The position numbers and the translations under genes are program-made. Shown here one piece after another: positions 17,285 through 25,117 of a stretch of 64,000 nucleotides of DNA (the stretch's first letter is position 1; each line of letters begins with the position of its first letter). The notes beneath the pieces are model-generated. The model did no database searches. It had not been told where the DNA came from and saw only the letters and a program-made list of their open reading frames with translations. Source of the DNA: Clostridium facile (GTDB taxonomy: Bacteria; Bacillota; Clostridia; Oscillospirales; Ruminococcaceae); contig NZ_JACOQK010000001.1 in the NCBI RefSeq assembly GCF_014297275.1, positions 620,001 to 684,000 of the forward strand. The letters run 5' to 3'.

Positions 17285-19687
17285 ATGAAAAAGGTTATGT
17301 CTTTTTTGCTTATGGTGACTCTTTTCCTGTGGTCATTGCCGGTATTTAGCGTGTCTGCGTACACGATGCCGGATGTAGAAGTGGATACTATTCCCGCAAT
17401 TGAAGAATATGAGCAGAGTCTTACCCCCTCTGTGTGGGTAGGCGGTGAAAAAATAAGTGTTGGCGATACCATCCGCTTTGCACAAGGAGGGTCCGCTACA
17501 ATGACCCAAGTGGATGGCGTGTATACTTTAACCTTGGACAATGCGAAAATTACCAGCGATATTTCCTTTACACCGGATGAAATTCTTAAAATGCTTGGCT
17601 TATCCAACCAAGCGGTTACAAAACAATTTCAAGACAGTAATACAATTTCTTTTGGCTTATTGAGTAATATCCCATTACACATTGTGGTAAATGGGGATTG
17701 TTCGATTGTTGATGTGGATTATGCTTTGATGTTTGTCCCTGTTTTCCGCGGGAAAATGGTTTTTTCTGGAGATCATTTGACCCTTAGCGGTGCAGAAGAT
17801 TCTTTTTTGGGGTTAGACGATGGGTTGGCAGAATATGAGAATATCCTTTTGGATTATCTTTGCAATGGTTCCGCACCGGAGGATTTCACAGAGGAAGAAT
17901 ATAACTGGGTGATGGAACAGTTTGATAAGTTGTACGAAAAAATAGTAGGGCAGTATATGGGGATAGAAATCTCTGATGGGATGCGCCTAACACTGGCTCC
18001 TACGGAACATGCGGAGGATGGCATACAGATTACAGCAACTTGCTATATCCCTATCTATTTACATGGTGTTTTAGAAGGCAACTTGAATGATATAGAAAAT
18101 AGTAGATTTTATTTATTGTTGTCACAGCTATATAACTATGGCACATTAGATATTAGAGGGAATCAACTAAACCCATGTTTTAACCGTATCAAAAATTTTG
18201 AAAACCATGGTACCGCAAATATTCTGATCAATGATACTTTATCTGTTTCAAATCTCCATCAGGTCGAGGGTGTCCTTTCTGTGGAAAGTGAATTGGTTGA
18301 AATTCGCAAAACAGCGACTTTTTCTGGTGGAAAAACCAATGTTGTGGGAAAATTACAAGCAGATAATCTTTCAATCACCGGTGGAGATTTAACTGTATTT
18401 GCACCAGGAGATACTGGTACTGCGTTAAATGCGATGAAAAAGTTTGATATGTCCGGCGGTACTGTAACCGCAACCGCTGCGGATTATGGCGTTTATGTTG
18501 GTAGTAGTTCGGATATGTACTCGGAACCAGGCGATTATATGCACGTTTCCGGAGGCAGCCTTACCGCCACAGCAACAAATCCAATTGGTACTGGGGTATA
18601 TGCGTTTTGTGGAGAAGATATTTCCATTACCGGAGGCAACCATGTTTTCCGTGGTGGAAACGATTATTTTGGCGCGGTTAAGAAGGCGAGAGATGCAGCT
18701 GGATTCTCAGTAAATTGGGCAGACAGTGTGTTGTTGGAAAATGCTACAGTGGATATGGAGGGAGCAATAGGCTTTTCCAGTTCGCTTTCCCCTAAGGTGA
18801 CTGTGGAAAAAGGTGCCAACATCACTGCCCGTGGTATTATTTCCGGTATTTATGTATATTCTGGCGATTTATATTTAAATGGTGGTACAGTGGATGCTTC
18901 CTGTGTTGGAGAAGGGGAACATCGGGCGCCTATTTTGACCGATGACTATCGCTTTACGTCCAGCCCGGATGACCAGTCCTATGGATATATTCACTTAGCG
19001 GATTCCTTAACCAAAGTGGATGGCGCAAAAGGCACCACCATACAATCTTCGAACCTTATCATTGATGAAACCTCGTCCCGGTTTATGCAGTTTTTGGGGA
19101 CAAAGCAAAGTTCTTTGAATTTGGACCCAGTGGACCATGGCGATAGTTATTTCCACTATATAGCAAAAGATATCCCAATGTCGGTTGTGGTAACCGATGG
19201 CCATGAACACAGCTATACCGAGCATATCCTGGTTCCTCCTACTGAAGCAGGCGGCGGTTTGGCGGAATATGTTTGCGATGCTTGTGGGGATACCTATCAA
19301 ACAGCATTGGCACACACACATCTGGGTACTTTGGTTCCTGGCACGCCAGCAACATGTACTGCGGATGGCGTAAAAGATTACTACACCTGTTCTTGTGGCA
19401 AATATTTTGAAGACGCCTCCTGTTTGACAGAGATTGTTGATCTGGAAGCATGGAAACTAGGCGATGGTAAGATTGCGAAAACCGCACATTTGGATCAAGA
19501 TAGGGATGGAACTTGTGATGTTTGTAGTATGGCAATAGCACAGGATTCCACATCGGGTTCTGATGTATCCAATTCCCAAACTGGCGAGAACCACAATGCT
19601 CTTCTTTGGATGGTATTGCTTTTGGCCAGTGGAATGGTTGTGATGGCAGCGGTTGCTATTACCAAAAAGAAAAGCGCCAACGATTAG
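17285..19687 (+). CDS. large sortase-anchored surface protein
   Basis: 800 aa from ATG 17285 (AAGGAG upstream; an ATG at 17273 would touch it). Signal peptide to ~28 (FSVSAYT). Residues ~130-640 look like a parallel beta-helix/adhesin-type chain with short repeats (MSGGTVTATAADYGVYV, VSGGSLTATATNPIGTGVYA, ITGGNHVFRGGN). A Cys/His-rich part (CDACGDTYQTALAHTH, YYTCSCGKYF, GTCDVCS) follows. The end is SQTGEN, a hydrophobic helix and KKKSAND, a sortase signal of the QTGE type. It is covalently attached to the wall. Ligand unknown. Confidence 0.85.
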   Translation: MKKVMSFLLMVTLFLWSLPVFSVSAYTMPDVEVDTIPAIEEYEQSLTPSVWVGGEKISVGDTIRFAQGGSATMTQVDGVYTLTLDNAKITSDISFTPDEILKMLGLSNQAVTKQFQDSNTISFGLLSNIPLHIVVNGDCSIVDVDYALMFVPVFRGKMVFSGDHLTLSGAEDSFLGLDDGLAEYENILLDYLCNGSAPEDFTEEEYNWVMEQFDKLYEKIVGQYMGIEISDGMRLTLAPTEHAEDGIQITATCYIPIYLHGVLEGNLNDIENSRFYLLLSQLYNYGTLDIRGNQLNPCFNRIKNFENHGTANILINDTLSVSNLHQVEGVLSVESELVEIRKTATFSGGKTNVVGKLQADNLSITGGDLTVFAPGDTGTALNAMKKFDMSGGTVTATAADYGVYVGSSSDMYSEPGDYMHVSGGSLTATATNPIGTGVYAFCGEDISITGGNHVFRGGNDYFGAVKKARDAAGFSVNWADSVLLENATVDMEGAIGFSSSLSPKVTVEKGANITARGIISGIYVYSGDLYLNGGTVDASCVGEGEHRAPILTDDYRFTSSPDDQSYGYIHLADSLTKVDGAKGTTIQSSNLIIDETSSRFMQFLGTKQSSLNLDPVDHGDSYFHYIAKDIPMSVVVTDGHEHSYTEHILVPPTEAGGGLAEYVCDACGDTYQTALAHTHLGTLVPGTPATCTADGVKDYYTCSCGKYFEDASCLTEIVDLEAWKLGDGKIAKTAHLDQDRDGTCDVCSMAIAQDSTSGSDVSNSQTGENHNALLWMVLLLASGMVVMAAVAITKKKSAND

Positions 19688-19730
19688 GTAGCATCGAAAC
19701 TCGTATTTTACGGATTATTTTTACCAAAGA

Positions 19731-19811
19731 AAAACTCCCCCAGTTAAGCGGGTGTGAACCGGGAAACAACAACAGTTTCCCGGAACACTTCTGCTCAACC
19801 GGGGGAGTTTT
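19731..19811. repeat. 37-bp imperfect inverted repeat, long hairpin
   Basis: AAAACTCCCCC...GGGAAAC and its complement GTTTCCCGG...GGGGGAGTTTT pair over ~37 bp with few mismatches and an 8-nt loop. It lies between convergent genes and could terminate both. It is longer than an ordinary terminator, so a MITE-like remnant is possible. The rest of 19812-20068 holds nothing recognisable. Confidence 0.65.
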
Positions 19812-20068
19812 ATGGCTTTTTTAATCTGCTTTTTGAAATTGGTCAAGTATTAAAAAAGATGGGAGATAGATTGTATCTTGGTATTACGTGAATGATAAGG
19901 AATCAATATTTTGCCTAGAGGACTTTTTTCCTAAGAAATTTTTGCAATCGGAAAAAACAATTTGTAAGTTTTGGTTAACAGAAAAAGATAAAACCGATCA
20001 CGTCCTGTTTTTATTGGCATAAGAAGTTACAGGTTTGTAAAAACAAATATCACACTTGTTTATGATCC

Positions 20069-20317
20069 CTATTTTGGAATGGTATAGGACATTGCCTGGG
20101 AACTATCCCCAATACCTTGGGTTGTAGGGTCGGTGACAACGCCCAAAGCCACCAGAATATTGATAAGAGCCATAATCGCATCGGTCAACATATTTTGGGT
20201 AATGGAAGGGACAATCCCGAACATCCCCAGAATGGTATAAACAAACGTCAAAATTGCGCCGATAAACGCAATCAGGAAAGTTTTGTTTTGCAACCGTACT
20301 TTCCAGTTAATTTTCAT
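20069..20317 (-). CDS. phage holin, phi-LC3-like
   Basis: 82 aa. MKINWKVRLQNKTFLIAFIG is the usual start of the phi-LC3 holin family (INWKVRLKNKxFW), with two hydrophobic helices (~14-34 and ~45-62). Holins form membrane lesions that release lysin and particles. Here it is the last gene of the tail module, and no endolysin gene follows before the strand switch. It overlaps its neighbour by 11 bp. Confidence 0.85.
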   Translation of the reverse strand: MKINWKVRLQNKTFLIAFIGAILTFVYTILGMFGIVPSITQNMLTDAIMALINILVALGVVTDPTTQGIGDSSQAMSYTIPK

Positions 20318-20648
20318 CGTAATCCACTCCTTCCAGCGTCAACGGCAATTTTTTTACCCGTTGGTACAGTTCCGTTCCAGTGCCGTTTCCGCCTAATTTA
20401 TGATAGCTTTTGTAAATGTATTCAATGTTTTTTAAGGCGTTGGGGGAAATCTCCCCCTGGCCTAAATGGTATTGGCAAATCAGGTATAAACGGTCATGCA
20501 GGATGGCAAGGATGCCCTCCCGCATGGATTCCTGTTCCCGACCCTTTTGCACCAGTTTCCGGTAGCACATCGCGAACATGGCGGTTACCCCGGCGGAGAT
20601 AACCCCTAAAATAAATTCCACCCAATAGTGCAGGATAAAATCAATCAA
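20307..20648 (-). CDS. membrane-anchored phage protein next to holin
   Basis: 113 aa with one N-terminal hydrophobic helix (WVEFILGVISAGVTAMFAMC, ~9-28) and a helical cytoplasmic part. Proteins with this pattern commonly sit beside siphophage holins; the role is uncertain, perhaps a second holin component. It overlaps both neighbours by a few bases, so it is translated in the same operon. Confidence 0.7.
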   Translation of the reverse strand: MIDFILHYWVEFILGVISAGVTAMFAMCYRKLVQKGREQESMREGILAILHDRLYLICQYHLGQGEISPNALKNIEYIYKSYHKLGGNGTGTELYQRVKKLPLTLEGVDYDEN

Positions 20649-21067
20649 ATTTCTACTGCCCCTTCAAATTGGCCAATGGTCTGTTCAATTGCATTGTAAA
20701 TTTCTTCCCTTGGGTCGCCGGTAATTTCAATGGTGTAATTTGTGCTGCCAATATGGCGGGGTTCAAAATCCAGTTTGGATAATTCCTGAATATTTAATCC
20801 AGCCAGTTCTTCCCATTCCTCAAAAGGCATACCGGTTTTTTTCTCGTCATACTCCTGTTTTTTTGCTTCCAATTCATAATAACGCTGGATTTTTTCTTTT
20901 TTCTCTTCCACTTCCGCTTTTTCCTGGTCGCGGAATGATTGGTCCGCATAGTGGAAAATAGTAAAATGAAGCTGGTTGGTATCGTAATCATAAATTACTT
21001 GTTGGATGCGGTGATACTGCCCATCCATCCGTCCATATTCTCCAGTTAATAATTTTGCTAATGCCAT
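20645..21067 (-). CDS. phage tail-region protein, unknown function
   Basis: 140 aa, no signal or TM. The centre (~55-95) is highly charged and coiled-coil-like (KAEVEEKKEKIQRYYELEAK). GGAGG precedes the ATG. Small proteins of this type sit between fibre and holin genes in clostridial siphophages. Function unknown. Confidence 0.65.
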   Translation of the reverse strand: MALAKLLTGEYGRMDGQYHRIQQVIYDYDTNQLHFTIFHYADQSFRDQEKAEVEEKKEKIQRYYELEAKKQEYDEKKTGMPFEEWEELAGLNIQELSKLDFEPRHIGSTNYTIEITGDPREEIYNAIEQTIGQFEGAVEI

Positions 21068-21081
21068 AATTGTTTTCCTCC

Positions 21082-22416
21082 TTAATATTTAATGATGTAG
21101 TTTACGGTTAAGTATGGCTGTAAGTTGGTGTGGGATGATCCTCCACCAGTATTCTCACTTTTGGCGCCTTGTGTATAAATGTTACCTGCGCCATCTCCAG
21201 CATAGTCAATTCTAGTACTGGTTCCGTTTTCCCCTGCCGTGACAACCTGGCCATGATTGTGTTGTGGAATCTGGCTAACAGTCAGGGTAACGCTGGTGGA
21301 ACCCCCATTGTTTCCTAGTGAGGTAAAGGGGGAACTGCCAACACCAACCGGAACACGCCCTTTTAAATTAGGCAGTGTAAAAGTAGTGGAGCCATTTCCG
21401 CTGCCATATTTGGTGGTAATTTTATTGTATAGGGCACTATAGGTGGTGCGGGATACGGATGAACCATTACAAAGCAGCCAGCCGGTTGGTGCGGTAGATG
21501 TAGACCAAACAAGAATGGAACCAGGCTGGCAGGCGCCAATATCCGCGGCGGTTAAATTTTGGCTTAAAGGCTTACCATTTACCGTGCGGGTAGTAGGCAC
21601 AGCATTGACGTCGGTATAGGTAAGGGAAATATCCGAAGATAACGGCTTACTGTTGATGGTGCGTGTATTTGGTACATATTTTTTGAATTCTTCCATTACT
21701 TTGCCTATATCGGTACCTTCTACGCTTGCCGCTGCATCATTAGCACGTTTGGCGGCACTTTGGGCATTTTGGATTGCGGTATCGGATTTGCTTTTTATGG
21801 TGTTAAATTCGGTAACACGGCTGTTTTCCGCATTGACGCGGTTTGTTTCTGCCGCAATCCGGTTGTTTTCGTTTTGGATACGAACGCTTTCCGCACTGCT
21901 TCGATTGGATTCATTGGTTTTCCGTTGAGTTTCGGCTTTTACACGTTCTTCCTCTCCGGAAGTTACCTCATCATTCAAATGTTCCATTTCTTCCACAGCG
22001 GTTTGTGCCTCCTCTAACACTTTGGAGAGGGAAAGGTATTCATCGCTGCTTTCCAAGCGGTCCGGGCTGTATACGCCAGGGTAAACCTCTACCTCAAAGG
22101 TTGCGGTGGAAATTTCCGCTTCCCCCTGGTAAAAGGTGATGTCGCAATAGCAAATGCCGGATACCGTCAAGCATTGGGGGTCAAGCAGGATGGTGACCAG
22201 GTTGCCATTGCGTTCCGCATCCCCTAGTACTTGGGTATTGTCCGGTTTACAGTAGGAGTAGCGGGCTTTTATACCGGAATCAAATTCTGCTGCCACCCCG
22301 TTGTTTAAAACCATTGCTTTGACAATACGGGTTTGGTTATCCCACTGTTTGGCTTTTACCCGTTGGTTTTTTCCGGTAAGCCCAATATCTAAAATAATTT
22401 CTTGAATATGTTGCAA
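21082..22416 (-). CDS. BppU-like baseplate upper protein with tail-collar fibre domain
   Basis: 444 aa. N-terminal ~115 residues match the BppU baseplate pattern (LTGKNQRVKAKQWDNQTR, CDITFYQGEAEISTATFEVEVYPGVY). Residues ~130-235 are a coiled coil with repeated AETNR/AENNR units. Residues ~285-360 form a phage tail collar domain (PTGWLLCNGSSVSRTTYSAL, FTLPNLKGRVPVG). The end has the HNHG motif typical of receptor-binding tips. It is the candidate receptor-binding protein and so would set target range. Confidence 0.85.
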   Translation of the reverse strand: MQHIQEIILDIGLTGKNQRVKAKQWDNQTRIVKAMVLNNGVAAEFDSGIKARYSYCKPDNTQVLGDAERNGNLVTILLDPQCLTVSGICYCDITFYQGEAEISTATFEVEVYPGVYSPDRLESSDEYLSLSKVLEEAQTAVEEMEHLNDEVTSGEEERVKAETQRKTNESNRSSAESVRIQNENNRIAAETNRVNAENSRVTEFNTIKSKSDTAIQNAQSAAKRANDAAASVEGTDIGKVMEEFKKYVPNTRTINSKPLSSDISLTYTDVNAVPTTRTVNGKPLSQNLTAADIGACQPGSILVWSTSTAPTGWLLCNGSSVSRTTYSALYNKITTKYGSGNGSTTFTLPNLKGRVPVGVGSSPFTSLGNNGGSTSVTLTVSQIPQHNHGQVVTAGENGTSTRIDYAGDGAGNIYTQGAKSENTGGGSSHTNLQPYLTVNYIIKY

Positions 22417-22434
22417 AATAATTCTCCTTCTTTC

Positions 22435-24351
22435 CTAAGATTCAGGGTATTCCTGCTGGGAACGTTTCCGTTCCGCCTGTTCCAATTCTTCTGTAATTGC
22501 ACTGAGCTTTGCCTGTTGCTCCGAGGTCAGGTTCCTCTGCTGCGCTTGAATCTCCACTAACGCCTGAACAGCCCGGGTGATATTAACACCATTTACATTT
22601 AATGAGCCGTAAATCTCTACATTCGCATCGGCATTGCTTGTTGGTGTGGAGTTAATTCCACGGAATATAATTTTTCCAGGCTGCATCGTTTGCCCGGCCA
22701 TTCCAGATTCAATATAAATACTTCCTTCATTACCTTCGCCATAATTTCCAATTCTAGATGAATTATTCCTAGAATTAAAATAAATAAAGACAGCATTACC
22801 GCTGTTAGAATTAAATGTAATGTATTTTTCTCCATCGCCACTAAAGCCAATCGTGCTATCATTTGGAGAGTAAACTGTTAATCCAGGAGCCATCAATTGT
22901 CCTTGATTTAAATCAAACATTAAATTTGGGATATATTCCGGTTCCTTATCTGGATCGTTTTTATAATTTGGATTTGGTATTTCCACACTGCTTTTTAGAA
23001 CACCACTTGTAATATAGTTTGCGTTAATCTGTCCATCCATCGTCATAGCCAACTCATAGTTACCATTTAAACCTTCTTGAGAATAACCTAGACCATTCGC
23101 ATTCCAGCGCCACATAGGGGTGGTTTCCCAACTATCAGTGTCATCTTTTAAAATTAGAAGTTCCGCTGGTTTGCCTTTTTGGAACCGGATTTTAATCACC
23201 CCGCCGTCCACGCCGGTAATTAAATCGGTGGCGTGCTGGATGGCGTTTTGCAGCTCATTATTGGTATAATCTTGCTGTTCCTGGATGGAATTCTGGATAT
23301 TGCCAATACTGGTTTCAATCCTTGGGGCAGTGGTGGAAAGGGTCACCACGTTTTTTTCGGGCTTGAGGGGATATTCCTTGTATTCCACCACCTGATGGTT
23401 TACCGTGGTGTTTCTGGTGCGGTCGATTAAGGTAACCACCTGGTACATCTGGAAGGTCAAAAAGCTATATTCTGGATTGAGTTTTGCCAGGTCAACCACG
23501 CTGCACTGGTAGGAGCGTTTGGGGTAAGCCAGCTCTTTGAGCTTTTTCTCAGCGGCTGCTTTTAGCTCGTTGGCGTCCTCAATGGAGGTATCCTTCATCA
23601 CGCCGCAGATAATCTGTTTGGTATAAGAAGTATCCTCTACATATTCTAAGCCATAGGTCTGGCCATCCGAGCCGCCAGAAGCCCCCGCCATGGTCAGGCC
23701 ATCTTTGCCATAAGCGTACAGCCGGGTGACCAAATCGGTGGAATCCCCGGAAAATTTCAAGCTTTCCAGGTTGAGCTCGTCGGTGACGTACACAGCGGAA
23801 GGCTCTTTATTGTTGGTACTGAATACAGAGAGGGTTTTATCCTTTCCACCTGCGGTTACCTTTGTGTCGAAGCGGTAGCCTACGTCATCGTATTCCTTCA
23901 TCGCCTTGGAAAGGATGTCGTAATTAGTGACATTTTCCAGCTTAAAGGAAGCGGTCTGGCTGGAGTTCAGCCCACTTGTACTACAGCTCCAACCGGTGGG
24001 AGTGATTTGTTCCAGCACTTGGGCAAGGGTGATAGGAGTATCGGTTTTGGTATCCCCCTCACCGGATTCAGTGGTGAAGGTTTTGCGTATCTCCGTCTTC
24101 CAGGCGTCCAAATCCAGCTCGCAGTCCACCGAGACGCCGTCGCCGGAATCGTCCAAGGATTTGATCACATACAAATTCCCTTCCGCCTCTACCCGGATTT
24201 CCTCCCCCAAGTGGGGGAGGTGTTCGTGGTTAACGGGTAGGTCAAAGCTGAGCAAATCCAAGCCGCTGGCCTTGTGAGTGATGACGTAGGAGTCCGGGTC
24301 CACCTCCAAAGGATACATGGGCTGGTTATTGGTATCGTATAAAATAATCAT
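22435..24351 (-). CDS. phage tail tip protein
   Basis: 638 aa. The N-terminal half (YVITHKASGLDLLSFDLP, LYVIKSLDDSGDGVSVDCEL) has the gp27/Gp37-like hub fold pattern of siphophage tip proteins (Tal). The C-terminal part carries helices and a short coiled coil (EIQAQQRNLTSEQQAKLSAI). No lysozyme or peptidase motif is evident. Located directly after Dit, as in TP901-1-like tails. Confidence 0.8.
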   Translation of the reverse strand: MIILYDTNNQPMYPLEVDPDSYVITHKASGLDLLSFDLPVNHEHLPHLGEEIRVEAEGNLYVIKSLDDSGDGVSVDCELDLDAWKTEIRKTFTTESGEGDTKTDTPITLAQVLEQITPTGWSCSTSGLNSSQTASFKLENVTNYDILSKAMKEYDDVGYRFDTKVTAGGKDKTLSVFSTNNKEPSAVYVTDELNLESLKFSGDSTDLVTRLYAYGKDGLTMAGASGGSDGQTYGLEYVEDTSYTKQIICGVMKDTSIEDANELKAAAEKKLKELAYPKRSYQCSVVDLAKLNPEYSFLTFQMYQVVTLIDRTRNTTVNHQVVEYKEYPLKPEKNVVTLSTTAPRIETSIGNIQNSIQEQQDYTNNELQNAIQHATDLITGVDGGVIKIRFQKGKPAELLILKDDTDSWETTPMWRWNANGLGYSQEGLNGNYELAMTMDGQINANYITSGVLKSSVEIPNPNYKNDPDKEPEYIPNLMFDLNQGQLMAPGLTVYSPNDSTIGFSGDGEKYITFNSNSGNAVFIYFNSRNNSSRIGNYGEGNEGSIYIESGMAGQTMQPGKIIFRGINSTPTSNADANVEIYGSLNVNGVNITRAVQALVEIQAQQRNLTSEQQAKLSAITEELEQAERKRSQQEYPES

Positions 24352-24361
24352 GGGAACCTCC

Positions 24362-25111
24362 TTAAATCAGCATAGGGTAATAGGAAAACGTTACCTCCAG
24401 CGGTTCTGGCACCATCTCGATTTTGTTCAGCCCGGGGGAGAGGGTGGGGAAGCTGGAAAGGGAAGCCTTTGGCCAGATATTCACCCCATCGGCGGTGACG
24501 GTTTTTTTGATGCTGTCGATGACAATCGTCTTGCCGACTTCCGGTTTATTGATGGTGAACAGGTTCCGGATGGAAAACTGGTCCATCTCTTTGGTAGGGG
24601 TAAAGGAGATGATGCACTCGGAAGTGCAGTTGCCAGCGTTGAGGATGGTATCATTTCCCTTTAATTTTACCGTAGTAAGAGGGAGACTTTCCATGACATC
24701 AAAAGAAAGTTCCACCTGGGAGTAGCAGTCGATGCCAGTTTCCTCGGTGGAATACTTGGTAAGCACGGCGCGCCAGATCAAATCGGAATTCCCCAGGCTA
24801 ATGGTGGTTTTGAGCGCGGCAGAAACCAGGTTGGAGATGTTCTGGGAGAGCATATCCCGGTTTTCGCCGAACACGTAAAAAGCCGCCTCTGCTGATTTAC
24901 AGCAAACACGGCTTTTAAAGTGGTGGAACGTGTTGAGTTCGGGATGTTCCAGGGTGTTGGTTTCGATTTTGCCTGGGGAGACGGTGAACGAAATCAAATC
25001 CGCCTGGAATTCAGTAAAGGTATTCAAATGGTCCATCCAGCAGTCCTCGCCGACCTGTTGGTCCTGGGAGAGGTCGTTGAACTGGAAAGGGCTTGCAGTA
25101 AAAATTTCCAA
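24362..25111 (-). CDS. phage distal tail (Dit-like) protein
   Basis: 249 aa. Position between tape measure and tip, size, and beta-rich content with a C-terminal galectin-like half (FSIRNLFTINKPEVGKTIVI, VTFSYYPML) fit Dit, the ring that joins tail tube to baseplate. The stop of the tape-measure gene lies 6 bp upstream. Sequence support is weaker than positional support. Confidence 0.7.
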   Translation of the reverse strand: MEIFTASPFQFNDLSQDQQVGEDCWMDHLNTFTEFQADLISFTVSPGKIETNTLEHPELNTFHHFKSRVCCKSAEAAFYVFGENRDMLSQNISNLVSAALKTTISLGNSDLIWRAVLTKYSTEETGIDCYSQVELSFDVMESLPLTTVKLKGNDTILNAGNCTSECIISFTPTKEMDQFSIRNLFTINKPEVGKTIVIDSIKKTVTADGVNIWPKASLSSFPTLSPGLNKIEMVPEPLEVTFSYYPMLI

Positions 25112-25117
25112 AAAGGG

